A DNA stretch of 16,867 nt from an uncultured Eubacteriales bacterium (GTDB taxonomy: Bacteria; Bacillota; Clostridia; Oscillospirales; Oscillospiraceae): positions 1 to 16,867 of the forward strand of contig UREY01000033.1 of assembly GCA_900546915.1 (NCBI GenBank). Direction: 5' to 3'. Of the stretch, positions 1 to 7,382 are shown in pieces (within the stretch, counting starts at the first letter, position 1; every line of letters starts with the position of its first letter). Made by a program: the position numbers and the translations under genes. The notes below the pieces were generated by a model. It saw only the letters and a list, made by a program, of their open reading frames with translations. It did not search any database and was not told the origin of the DNA.

Positions 1-47
1 TCCCTTCATGATGACAGTTTGTTTTTTCACTGTCTCTCATAAAGGGA
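1..47 (-). terminator. Hairpin overlapping the end of the 137-residue gene
   Basis: Arms TCCCTT/AAGGGA (1-6 with 42-47) and GACAGT/ACTGTC (13-18 with 29-34) form a nearly continuous stem with small internal mismatches and a T-rich loop. On the minus strand it begins inside the last codons of the membrane-protein gene ending at 27 and runs off the window edge. A U-run, if present, would lie outside the window, so the terminator reading is inference. Confidence 0.45.
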
Positions 48-440
48 GCATATCACCCACTGGCTGCTGCGCATTATTTCATGAGGAAACACGATGGTCC
101 GGGCCGCCATAGAGAATACGACGCCCATATAAAGGACAACCATAGCGCAGATGCCGATCGTCAAGCCCAGCAGAACCTTCCGGCTGCTCTGCACCCTCCG
201 GTTCACCACATACTGGTACTGGTCGGCAATGCTGCCGACGGTCCAAACTCCGGCTACGGGAATCCACGCCAGCCAGGGCTTCCGGATTCCCCGCCGACGC
301 GCGATGGTATACACGCTCCACGCCTGTAACACGTAGAGAAGCAAGCCAAGAGCAGAGACAATCCCCAGCACCGTCAGGAACACACCGGCCAAGATAGCCC
401 CTTCGCCGCTTGCAAACATTTCCGTATAATCAGGTTTCAT
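27..440 (-). CDS. Small membrane protein, short paralogue of the upstream gene
   Basis: 137-residue membrane protein of unknown function. Hydrophobic stretches lie at about residues 15-40, 56-72 and 89-112. The centre (ARRRGIRKPWLAWIPV, then SIADQYQYVVNRRV) matches the same segment of the upstream neighbour (AKRRGISNPGLAWVPV, SVSDQYQYVVRGKV), so the two are tandem paralogues. This copy stops after the third hydrophobic stretch and lacks the two C-terminal membrane segments of the longer protein; it is either a natural short form or a truncated duplicate. The ATG at 440 follows a weak GCAGGTG ribosome site. It starts 16 nt after its neighbour's stop, so the pair is probably co-transcribed. I recognise the style as common in Clostridia but cannot assign a function. 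Confidence 0.8.
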   Translation of the reverse strand: MKPDYTEMFASGEGAILAGVFLTVLGIVSALGLLLYVLQAWSVYTIARRRGIRKPWLAWIPVAGVWTVGSIADQYQYVVNRRVQSSRKVLLGLTIGICAMVVLYMGVVFSMAARTIVFPHEIMRSSQWVICSLYERQ

Positions 441-456
441 TCTACTGCACCTGCTT

Positions 457-1164
457 TCAAAAATCTACCGGGTGATCCCGGTCTGCATGATGCCGGGGGT
501 CGGTATGCGCTTCTTCCTCCGCACGCTGCTCCGGCGCCGAGGCAGCTGCGTCCCGCCGCCTGGGCATCCCCAGCTCTTTTTTCCGGTCGGCAAAGAGGAA
601 AAACGGCACCAAAATGGGAAAAATCACCGACAACACCAAAAATACTACGCTGGTCCCAGGATTACAAGACTGAAATACGTCGTACAGGCTGATATATTGG
701 AATACGGCCAGCGCCGCCGCTGCCAGCCCCGCCAGGGTGCCGCCTGCCGCGCGTCCCAGCACCTGCCGGAGAAATGTGCCGCTTCCCTGAAACGCATCCA
801 GAACGGCGCCATAGTTGGACAAAAATACCAAACCTCCGCCGCTTAAGAGAAAGCAGGCCAGACCCAGGGCCAGGAGAATCTTCCGTCTGTTGCATACTTT
901 CCCACGGACCACATACTGATATTGATCGGAGACGCTGCCTAAAATCCACACAAAAGCGACCGGCACCCAAGCCAAGCCCGGGTTGGAAATCCCCCGCCGC
1001 TTGGCAATGGAGTACAGACTACAGGACTGAAAAATATACAAAACAAGGACCGCCGCCAGAAAAAACAGGGCTATGATGAGACCCACGCCGGCCAAAGCCA
1101 CACCCACCGGGCTGGAAAACAGTTCTTCCCAACTGGAGAAAAAGTACGTATATGAATCTTGCAT
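457..1164 (-). CDS. Multi-spanning membrane protein of unknown function
   Basis: 235-residue integral membrane protein with about five hydrophobic segments: VGVALAGVGLIIALFFLAAV, GLAWVPVAFVWILGSV, ILLALGLACFLLSGGG, GGTLAGLAAAALAVFQYISL and SVVFLVLSVIFPILVPFFLF. A polar C-terminal tail follows, rich in E, R and H, ending HADRDHPVDF. The first half is paralogous to the next gene down. The open frame extends to 1221, but I chose the ATG at 1164 because GAAAGGGG lies just upstream of it and the extra 19 residues have no ribosome site. It is the first gene of a two-gene unit from the promoter at 1212-1240. No catalytic motif is visible; function unknown. Confidence 0.85.
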   Translation of the reverse strand: MQDSYTYFFSSWEELFSSPVGVALAGVGLIIALFFLAAVLVLYIFQSCSLYSIAKRRGISNPGLAWVPVAFVWILGSVSDQYQYVVRGKVCNRRKILLALGLACFLLSGGGLVFLSNYGAVLDAFQGSGTFLRQVLGRAAGGTLAGLAAAALAVFQYISLYDVFQSCNPGTSVVFLVLSVIFPILVPFFLFADRKKELGMPRRRDAAASAPEQRAEEEAHTDPRHHADRDHPVDF

Positions 1165-1211
1165 ATGAGACACCCCTTTCTCTTTTCTGCAACCAATGAA
1201 CCGATGAAAGT

Positions 1212-1240
1212 AGTGTATCACACAGGGGCGGAAAGCGCAA
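1212..1240 (-). promoter_or_regulatory. Promoter of the paired membrane-protein genes
   Basis: Minus-strand -35 TTGCGC (1240-1235), 17-bp spacer and -10 TACACT (1217-1212), preceded by TGA to give an extended -10. It lies about 48 nt upstream of the ATG at 1164. Read directly from sequence; no transcript evidence. Confidence 0.65.
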
Positions 1241-1287
1241 CAGGAAAAATCCCCCCGCTTTCACGCCATGTATTGCCTGGCAACGCA

Positions 1288-1326
1288 CACCGGCGGGAAC
1301 CGCCCCATGGACGGTTCCCGCCGGTG
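1288..1326. terminator. Perfect 15-bp hairpin downstream of htpG
   Basis: CACCGGCGGGAACCG (1288-1302) pairs perfectly with CGGTTCCCGCCGGTG (1312-1326) around a 9-nt loop. It sits 28 nt beyond the htpG stop and upstream of the next minus-strand promoter, the usual place for an htpG terminator. There is no clear U-run on either side, so it may act with a termination factor or as an mRNA 3' stabiliser. Confidence 0.6.
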
Positions 1327-1354
1327 CTTGTTCATCCCAAACAGATTGCCGGCC

Positions 1355-3259
1355 TCAGTTCATCAGCTTGCACACAAGCTCGGTATACGCCATGGGGTCC
1401 TCCAGGGGCAGATCTGCCATCAAAAGGGCCTGGCAATACAAGAGGCGGACATAATCCTTCGCTTTTTCCGGATCGGCCGGAATCGCCTCTTCCATCGCCC
1501 GGAACGCAGGGTGGCCGGCGTTCAGCTCCAAAATCCGTCCGGAGGAGTAGGCAAACTCCGGGTTCACCCGCTTCATATATTTTTCCATCTCAAAGCTCAT
1601 GCCCGCATCGGGAACCAGGCTCACCGGATAGCTGCCCAGGCTGTTGGACAGGCGAACCTCCTTCACCCGGTCCGCCAGGGTCTCCTTCACGAAGGACAGC
1701 ACGTCTTTCAGCTCTTCCGCCTTCTCCTGGGTCTGCTTCTTCTCTTCTTCCGTCTCCAGCCCCAGATCATCGGTGGTCACGTTGCAGAAGGACTTGTCCG
1801 CATATTTTATCAGGGTCTGGGGGATAAACTCATCCACATCTTCGGTAAAGAGCAGAACATCGTAGCCCTTTCCGTTCAGCGTTTCCACCTGGGGCAGCTT
1901 GGCCAGGCGGTCCTTGCTCTCGCCGGGCGCAAAGTAAATCTTCTCCTGCCCTTCCGCCATGGCGTCCACGTACTCCTGCAGGCTGACGAGCTTGCCCTGC
2001 TTGTGCGACCAAAACAGCAGCAAGTCCTGGCAGGCCTCCTTATGCGCGCCGTAATCCGCCACCGTGCCGTACTTCAGCTGACGGCCGAAGGCGCCGTAGA
2101 ATTTCTCATAGGTCTGCCGGTCGTTTTTCAGCAGGTCCAGGAGCTCGTTCTTTATTTTCTTTTCCAGATTGCCGGCAATGAACGTCAGCTGCCGGTTGTG
2201 CTGCAGCATCTCCCGGCTGATATTCAGGGACAGATCCTGGGAATCCACAATGCCGCGGACAAAGCGGAAATGGTCCGGCAGCAGGTCCTCGCAATTGTCC
2301 ATAATGAGAACGCCGGAGGAATACAGCTGCAGCCCCTTCTTGTAATCCTTGGTGTAAAAATCATAGGGCGCACGGCCGGGAATATACAGCAGGGCCTTAT
2401 AGGTCACCGCGCCCTCCACGCTCAGATGCAGGTGGCAAATGGGCTTCTCATAATCGAAGAACTTCTCCCGGTAAAACGCGTCGTATTCCTCATCGGTCAC
2501 GTCTTTTTTGTTTCGCTGCCACAGAGGAACCATAGAGTTCAGCGTCTCCACCTCTGTGTACTCCTCGTACTCCGGCTCCCGGTTCTCTTTCTTATCCTCC
2601 TCCGTCTGCTCTTTCCGGCGGGACTTGGTAACCTCCATCCGGATGGGATAACGGATATAATCGGAGTACTTTTTCACCAGCTCCCGCAGCTCAAACTCCT
2701 CCAGGAAGCGGCTGTACTTCTCGTCTTCGGTATCGGCCTTCAGCTTCATGATGACATCAGTCCCTGCGGTGTCCCGCTGGGCAGGCGTTATGGTATATCC
2801 ATCGGCGCCGCTGGACTGCCACATCCAGGCCTCCTCGGAGCCGTACCGCCTGGAGATCACCGTCACCGTCTCTGCGACCATGAACGCGGAGTAAAAGCCC
2901 ACGCCGAACTGGCCGATGATGTCCACATCCTCCTGCTTGTCCATCTGCTCCTTAAAATCCAGAGAGCCGGACTTGCAGATCGTACCCAGGTTCTCCTCCA
3001 TCTCCTCCTTGCTCATCCCAATGCCGTTGTCGGAGACCGTGAGAATGCCGTACTTGGGTTCTCGCTGAATGGTAATGACGAAATCGTCCCGGTTCAGGCC
3101 CACCTTTTCGTCTGTTAAGGCCTGATAAGCCAGCTTGTCCACGGCGTCTGAGGCGTTGGAGATGATCTCCCGCAAGAAAATTTCCTTGTGGGTATAAATG
3201 GAATTGATCATCAGGTCCAGAAGCCGCTTTGACTCCGCTCGAAATTGTTGCTTTTCCAT
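1355..3259 (-). CDS. htpG: Molecular chaperone HtpG (bacterial Hsp90)
   Basis: ATP-dependent dimeric cytosolic chaperone. The N-terminal GHKL ATPase domain is complete: E31, N35 and D38 in the IFLREIISNASDAVDKL helix, DNGIGM at 77-82, GQFGVGF at 116-122 (glycine-rich lid region) and GTD at 166-168. The middle and C-terminal dimerisation domains follow. At 634 residues the length is normal for HtpG. The frame opens at a GTG (3268), but the AAGGA at about 3270 sits only 1 nt from it; the ATG at 3259 has a 10-nt spacing and gives the usual short N-terminus (MEKQQFRAESKRLL), so I chose it. A CIRCE operator lies 33 nt upstream, indicating HrcA-controlled heat-shock expression. The gene appears monocistronic, followed by a hairpin at 1288-1326. 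Confidence 0.97.
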   Translation of the reverse strand: MEKQQFRAESKRLLDLMINSIYTHKEIFLREIISNASDAVDKLAYQALTDEKVGLNRDDFVITIQREPKYGILTVSDNGIGMSKEEMEENLGTICKSGSLDFKEQMDKQEDVDIIGQFGVGFYSAFMVAETVTVISRRYGSEEAWMWQSSGADGYTITPAQRDTAGTDVIMKLKADTEDEKYSRFLEEFELRELVKKYSDYIRYPIRMEVTKSRRKEQTEEDKKENREPEYEEYTEVETLNSMVPLWQRNKKDVTDEEYDAFYREKFFDYEKPICHLHLSVEGAVTYKALLYIPGRAPYDFYTKDYKKGLQLYSSGVLIMDNCEDLLPDHFRFVRGIVDSQDLSLNISREMLQHNRQLTFIAGNLEKKIKNELLDLLKNDRQTYEKFYGAFGRQLKYGTVADYGAHKEACQDLLLFWSHKQGKLVSLQEYVDAMAEGQEKIYFAPGESKDRLAKLPQVETLNGKGYDVLLFTEDVDEFIPQTLIKYADKSFCNVTTDDLGLETEEEKKQTQEKAEELKDVLSFVKETLADRVKEVRLSNSLGSYPVSLVPDAGMSFEMEKYMKRVNPEFAYSSGRILELNAGHPAFRAMEEAIPADPEKAKDYVRLLYCQALLMADLPLEDPMAYTELVCKLMN

Positions 3260-3292
3260 ATGCGTCACATCCTTATGATGAATTTTACCGGT

Positions 3293-3319
3293 TTAGCACT
3301 CACAAACTAAGAGTGCTAA
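3293..3319. promoter_or_regulatory. CIRCE operator (HrcA binding site) of htpG
   Basis: TTAGCACTC (3293-3301), nine spacer bases, GAGTGCTAA (3311-3319): a perfect match to the CIRCE consensus, extended by one more T/A pair on each side. It starts 5 bp past the htpG -10 hexamer, so it covers the probable transcription start and lies in the 5' untranslated region. HrcA repressor binding here is established knowledge for this element; hrcA itself is not in the window. Confidence 0.96.
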
Positions 3320-3324
3320 ATCTT

Positions 3325-3352
3325 ATTATAACCCTCTTCCGGAAAAATGCAA
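3325..3352 (-). promoter_or_regulatory. Sigma-A-type promoter of htpG
   Basis: Minus-strand -35 TTGCAT (3352-3347), 16-bp spacer, consensus -10 TATAAT (3330-3325). The CIRCE element lies immediately downstream, a classic repressor position. Confidence 0.88.
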
Positions 3353-3372
3353 GGGGGTCGGAGAAAAAATGT

Positions 3373-3400
3373 TTTCTTTCGGGAAAATCTGTGATATACT
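3373..3400 (+). promoter_or_regulatory. Probable promoter of the zincin/ABC-F gene set
   Basis: Extended -10 TGATATACT with hexamer TATACT at 3395-3400 and a weak -35 (TTTCTT, 3373-3378, 16-bp spacer), 38 nt upstream of the ATG at 3439. It is divergent from the htpG promoter, with about 20 bp between the two -35 regions. Confidence 0.5.
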
Positions 3401-3438
3401 GTCCGGGAATCCAAAGATTGGACAATGGGGGTGTCGGC

Positions 3439-3900
3439 ATGACCCGTCAGGAAATAGAAGCCTGCTTCGACAAATGGTGCAAAAAACTACGGCTGATCCC
3501 CAGCTGGGACATTCGCCTCCAGCTGGTGGAAGATCCGGAGTGGAACAAAACAGGAGACTTTCACATCGATTGCGACGATAAGAAAGCCATTATCCTGATA
3601 AACTGGGCCCACCCCAAACAGGAAAACCTGGAAGAGGTCCTGGTCCACGAGCTGATGCATCTGAAACTGTACCCCCTGGACCAGGTCACGGAATCTCTCA
3701 TCACCAGCATCTGGGAAGAGGGAACCCCCGGCCGCAATTTTGCCTACACGCAGTTTTTCACAGCCTTAGAGCAGACGGTAGAGGAGCTCACCAAGTGTTA
3801 TCTTTTGGAATTTGGGGAAAATAAAACCCTATCCTTCGGACGCTGCCAAGGTCAGCCCACCTTCTCCTCCCTCTATGACGGGTTGAAAAACATTCCATAA
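3439..3900 (+). CDS. Small HExxH zinc metallopeptidase-like protein
   Basis: 153-residue soluble protein with a zincin motif HELMH at residues 70-74, preceded by a strand-like region (KKAIILINWAHP) and EEVLV. Acidic residues in ALEQTVEEL (E111 or E115) could supply the third zinc ligand. This is the minimal arrangement of small SprT-like or minigluzincin proteins; I cannot name a specific family. There is no signal peptide, so it should be cytoplasmic. The frame is open from 3229, but the first ATG with a ribosome site (GGGGGTG) is 3439, which also follows the promoter. The ABC-F gene begins 18 nt downstream, suggesting co-transcription. It could also be a catalytically weak structural relative. 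Confidence 0.8.
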   Translation: MTRQEIEACFDKWCKKLRLIPSWDIRLQLVEDPEWNKTGDFHIDCDDKKAIILINWAHPKQENLEEVLVHELMHLKLYPLDQVTESLITSIWEEGTPGRNFAYTQFFTALEQTVEELTKCYLLEFGENKTLSFGRCQGQPTFSSLYDGLKNIP

Positions 3901-3918
3901 GAAAGGAATCTCCATACC

Positions 3919-5520
3919 ATGATCACAGTCAATCATCTCAGCATGCAATTTGGCGGCCAATGGCTGTTTCAGCATGTGGATCTGCAATTCACCGCCGGCA
4001 ATTGCTACGGCATCATCGGCGCCAACGGCGCAGGAAAGTCCACGTTTCTCCGAATTCTCTCCGGGGAGCTGGACTCCACATCCGGCGCCGTCACCCTGCA
4101 GCCCGGCGTCCGGATGTCCGTGCTGAAGCAGGATCAGTTCGCCTATGATGCGCACACGGTATTGGACACCGTCATGATGGGCAACGAGCGGCTGTACCAG
4201 GTGGGAAAGGAAAAGGACGCGCTGTATGAAAAGCCCGACTTTTCCGATGAAGACGGATTGCGGGCCTCGGAGCTGGAAGCGGAATTCGCTGAGCTGGGCG
4301 GTTGGGAGGCCGAGTCCGACGCCAGTCAGATCCTCCAGGGGCTGGGGGTTCCGACCGAGCTGCACCAGGACCTGATGGCAGACACCGACCCCCGAATTAA
4401 GGTCAAGGTTCTTTTGGCTCAGGCCCTGTTCGGCAATCCGGACATTGTGATGCTGGACGAGCCCACCAACAACCTGGACATCGCCTCCATCAATTGGCTG
4501 GAGGATTTCCTTCTGGATTTCCCCGGTACCGTCATTGCCGTCTCCCACGACCGGCATTTTCTCAACACCGTCTGCACACACATTGTGGACATAGACTACG
4601 GAAAGATCAAAATGTACGTGGGCAACTATGACTTTTGGTACGAGTCCAGCCAGTTGGTTCAGTCCCTGCTGAAAAACAAAAACAAGCGAAACCAGGAGAA
4701 GATCGAAGAGCTGCAAGCCTTTATCTCCCGCTTCGCCGCCAACCGCTCTAAGAGCAAGCAAGCCACCTCCCGCAGGAAGCTTTTGGATAAGCTGTCTGTG
4801 GAGGAGATCCCCTGCTCGACCCGGCGCTACCCCTTCGTGGGCTTCCAGCCGGAGCGGGATTTGGGTAAGGATATTCTCACCGTGAAGAACATCTCGAAAA
4901 CCGTGGACGGCGTCAAGCTTCTGGACAATGTCTATTTCACCCTGAGTAAAACCGATAAGGTGGCCCTTGTGGGAGAAAATGAGCTGGCCCAAACCACCCT
5001 GTTTAAAATCCTCATGGGTGAGCTGGAGCCTGACGAAGGCTCGGTCAAATGGGGCGTGTCCACCTCCCGCAGCTACTTGCCCAAGGACAACTCCGACTAC
5101 TTTGAAGGCTGTACCATGGAGCTGGTGGACTGGATCCGGCAGTACTCCGTGAAAAAGGACGACGTATACCTCCGGGGGTTCCTGGGACGGATGTTGTTCT
5201 CCGGCGAAGACGTGTTTAAGCCGGTCCACGTCCTGTCCGGCGGCGAGAAGGTGCGGTGTATGCTCTCCAAAATGATGCTCTCCGGCGCCAACGTGGTCCT
5301 GCTGGATCAGCCGACCAACCACCTGGATATGGAATCCATTCAGGCGGTGAATAAGGGCCTGATGGCCTTCCCCGGCGTGGTGCTTTTGGCCAGTCACGAT
5401 CACGAGATGCTGCAAACTGTTTGTAACCGAGTCATCGCCTTCCAACCCGACGGCACCATTGTGGACCGGCTGGGAACCTATGACGATTACCTGGCCTGGA
5501 TGGAAGAGCAGAAAAAATAA
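3919..5520 (+). CDS. ABC-F family ATPase, YkpA/YbiT type
   Basis: 533-residue soluble twin-ATPase with no membrane segments, of the ABC-F class that acts on ribosomes. NBD1: Walker A GANGAGKST (34-42), Walker B LDEP (179-182), H-loop SHD. The linker is charged (KNKNKRNQEKIEELQAF). NBD2: signature LSGGE (439-443), SHD H-loop. Sequence style (LLAQALFGNPDIVMLDEP, SRFAANRSKSKQATSR) matches the YkpA/YbiT subgroup. NBD1 lacks the LSGG signature (DTDPRIKVKV at 155-164). NBD2 has a broken Walker A (GENELAQTT, 352-360; glycine to alanine, lysine to glutamine) and LDQP instead of LDEP (Q464). One ATP site should therefore work and the other should not. Housekeeping translation factor is likelier than antibiotic resistance, but resistance cannot be excluded. 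Confidence 0.92.
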   Translation: MITVNHLSMQFGGQWLFQHVDLQFTAGNCYGIIGANGAGKSTFLRILSGELDSTSGAVTLQPGVRMSVLKQDQFAYDAHTVLDTVMMGNERLYQVGKEKDALYEKPDFSDEDGLRASELEAEFAELGGWEAESDASQILQGLGVPTELHQDLMADTDPRIKVKVLLAQALFGNPDIVMLDEPTNNLDIASINWLEDFLLDFPGTVIAVSHDRHFLNTVCTHIVDIDYGKIKMYVGNYDFWYESSQLVQSLLKNKNKRNQEKIEELQAFISRFAANRSKSKQATSRRKLLDKLSVEEIPCSTRRYPFVGFQPERDLGKDILTVKNISKTVDGVKLLDNVYFTLSKTDKVALVGENELAQTTLFKILMGELEPDEGSVKWGVSTSRSYLPKDNSDYFEGCTMELVDWIRQYSVKKDDVYLRGFLGRMLFSGEDVFKPVHVLSGGEKVRCMLSKMMLSGANVVLLDQPTNHLDMESIQAVNKGLMAFPGVVLLASHDHEMLQTVCNRVIAFQPDGTIVDRLGTYDDYLAWMEEQKK

Positions 5521-5547
5521 AGAAATAGAGAAAGGTGGTTGGGAACT

Positions 5548-6711
5548 ATGAGCCATGAACTTGATCCGCAAAGAGAGCCCATCCTGCAAGCCATGATGAA
5601 TGTGGAAGTCCCTTCAGTCATGGCAGAGCCTGACCTCAAAATGCGCAACGCCACTAGAATTCCTCTGTCAGACCTCTCTGCGCTTGGAGTTGCTTTCCAA
5701 CCCCTATCGGCGGCGATCCAAACTGCTGTCAACGGCAGCGGAGGATCCGGTATTTATTTTGTGAATACGATGGGAAAGCAGATGTTTCACGCCGGCGGCA
5801 GCACAGAGTACATCGGTGCTTTAAAATCTTCCACTGGAGCCGTTGGCGGAGGGCAGGCGCGAATGACCGCTCTAGCTTGTGATCCTACCATGCTGTTTAT
5901 GGCTGCCGCTCTGATCAATATTGAAAAAAAGCTTGATACCATACAGCAGACACAGGAAGAAATTCTGCAATTTCTGGAGGAAAAAGGACGCGCAACGCTT
6001 CAGGGCAATCTGAATGTCCTTGGGGATGTGGCAAGAAACTTCAAATATAATTGGAAGAACGAAAAGTATAAGACGAATAAGCACATCATTGTTCAGCAGA
6101 TCAAGAAAGAGGCGGAAGCAAGTATCATTCTCTACCGGGAGCAAATTGGAAAGAGACTGAATAAACGTTCTCTCATTCATAGTGATCTAGAAGTCCGGAG
6201 TACACTCAAAAAGTTACAAGCGCAATTTCAGGATTACCAATTGGCCTTGTATTTGTTTGCCTACTCCGCTTTTCTGGAAGTGATGCTACTGGGTAATTTT
6301 AGCGAGGGTTATTTGAATAACGTCGAGCAGAGCATCACGGACTATTCTTATCAGTACCGCACTCTCTATACAAAATGCTATGATCTAATGAAGGATTATT
6401 CAAAATCATCAGTTCAAGCCGGAATACTGAGCGGGTTGTCCGCTGCAAGTAAGTTCATGGGGAACGCCATTGCCAAAGTTCCTGTTATTAGCAAATCCCA
6501 ATTGGATGAAAACTTGATTGAAGCTGGCAGTTTACTGGGAACACAGGGCGAGCAACGGGCTGTCGTTGCATTAAGTGGCCTGATACAGACCCGTGCCAAC
6601 GTGACTGTTCCGTTTGTTGAAAATATCCGGGTAATTAACAATCTGTACAACAAGCCGGTCCAATACCGGATAGATGGAGACAGTATCTATGTGCAGCAGG
6701 TTGCTGATTAA
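5548..6711 (+). CDS. Unrecognised 387-residue protein, mainly helical
   Basis: I do not recognise this family. The N-terminus (1-60) is polar; residues 63-107 are rich in glycine and serine. A helix begins with a hydrophobic run (PTMLFMAAALINI, 113-125) that passes straight into a charged coil (EKKLDTIQQTQEEILQFLEE). Residues 147-225 are highly charged and tyrosine/lysine rich, and a second hydrophobic run lies at 230-249 (YQLALYLFAYSAFLEVMLLG). No signal peptide or cysteine cluster is visible. The frame opens at TTG 5539, but the AAAGGTGG site is placed 9 nt before the ATG at 5548, which I chose. It starts 27 nt after the ABC-F gene with no terminator between, so it is probably co-transcribed. 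Its base composition is visibly AT-richer than its neighbours, hinting at a different origin. Confidence 0.8.
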   Translation: MSHELDPQREPILQAMMNVEVPSVMAEPDLKMRNATRIPLSDLSALGVAFQPLSAAIQTAVNGSGGSGIYFVNTMGKQMFHAGGSTEYIGALKSSTGAVGGGQARMTALACDPTMLFMAAALINIEKKLDTIQQTQEEILQFLEEKGRATLQGNLNVLGDVARNFKYNWKNEKYKTNKHIIVQQIKKEAEASIILYREQIGKRLNKRSLIHSDLEVRSTLKKLQAQFQDYQLALYLFAYSAFLEVMLLGNFSEGYLNNVEQSITDYSYQYRTLYTKCYDLMKDYSKSSVQAGILSGLSAASKFMGNAIAKVPVISKSQLDENLIEAGSLLGTQGEQRAVVALSGLIQTRANVTVPFVENIRVINNLYNKPVQYRIDGDSIYVQQVAD

Positions 6712-6939
6712 TTAGATTATGAACTGGAACAGCCGGGCCACGTCACATGGGAATTACCTATAGGTTCCATCCTCAACCTACTGAAATCGAACACTGCAAC
6801 AATGAAGGTGGCTGACAGTCTTTCTGACGGACAGAAACGTCCAAGGAGATACCGGTTAGTCAATTACTCCTCTTCTTGGAACCAAGGCACAAAATGGAGG
6901 GAAGGCTGGACTAGTTGCCCGGTTTTCCTGTGCAAATAA
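6712..6939 (+). other. Open in-frame extension after the stop of the 387-residue gene, no start signal
   Basis: Between this stop and the zinc-ribbon gene the same frame stays open for 75 codons after the TAA at 6709-6711, ending at TAA 6937-6939. The translation begins LDYELEQPGHVTWELPIGS and ends TSCPVFLCK. The only internal ATG (6802) has no ribosome site. It may be chance, a decayed extension, or a readthrough tail; otherwise this gap shows no promoter or RNA gene. Confidence 0.25.
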
Positions 6940-6963
6940 AATTTGTAATTGGAGGTCAACCTG

Positions 6964-7188
6964 ATGGACCAAGCAACACAATGGGAACTGGAAAGCTGCC
7001 CCGACTGTCGCGGGCCGGGCGTGATTTGCCACGAGGGCGACTGGTGCGTATCGGTGGAATGTCTGGACTGCGGCGCGCACACCGTTTATTTGGAGTACCA
7101 CAATGAGACGGAACGGGAATCCGCCGAGCGTCAGGTAGTTGCCATCTGGAATCGGGGCAAGGTCATTCATATGAATCCCGGCGAATAA
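6964..7188 (+). CDS. Lar-like zinc-ribbon protein
   Basis: 74-residue protein with the small zinc-ribbon pattern of the restriction-alleviation (Lar) family: CPDC at 12-15 and CLDC at 33-36, a glycine/charged loop between them, then a C-terminal helix ending AIWNRG, equivalent to the AWNRR ending usual in this family. Rac-prophage Lar reduces EcoKI restriction, but most Firmicute members of this fold are uncharacterised and often phage-derived, so a restriction role here is not established. The start is decided by a strong GGAGGT at 6951-6956, seven bases before the ATG at 6964; the upstream in-frame TTG at 6949 overlaps that site. A 13-bp hairpin follows directly. Confidence 0.78.
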   Translation: MDQATQWELESCPDCRGPGVICHEGDWCVSVECLDCGAHTVYLEYHNETERESAERQVVAIWNRGKVIHMNPGE

Positions 7189-7194
7189 AGAAAC

Positions 7195-7232
7195 GCGCTC
7201 CAGAAGCGGACTGCTTCTGGAGCGCTGATTTT
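7195..7232 (+). terminator. Intrinsic terminator after the zinc-ribbon gene
   Basis: GCGCTCCAGAAGC (7195-7207) pairs perfectly with GCTTCTGGAGCGC (7213-7225) around a five-base loop, followed by TGATTTT. It starts six bases beyond the stop codon. The T-run is short but the 13-bp GC-rich stem makes a terminator likely. Confidence 0.78.
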
Positions 7233-7382
7233 ATGGGACATCTTGAAACATACGCCATGGGCATCGCCCTATGTCTCGCTCCCGGCCAAGAAGCTCCCAA
7301 CGAGCTTTCGCACAGGAAATGGGGACTTCTCTCCCCATTGATCGGCTTAGGTGGCTTTTCCGTTTCTTCCGGTCAACGAGAT

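Noticed and set aside
1268..3118. 616-codon plus-strand open frame opposite htpG
   Set aside because: It is the antisense shadow of a clear Hsp90 gene: no ribosome site, no domain, and a leucine/glutamine/histidine-rich composition typical of reading GC-biased codons backwards.
3829..5589. 586-codon minus-strand open frame opposite the ABC-F gene
   Set aside because: Antisense shadow of the ABC-F gene with the same histidine/valine/glutamine bias and no recognisable domain or start signal.
7318..7339. 8-bp inverted repeat (AATGGGGA/TCCCCATT) beyond the DUF1963 stop
   Set aside because: Short stem and no U-run on the minus strand; too weak to call a terminator.
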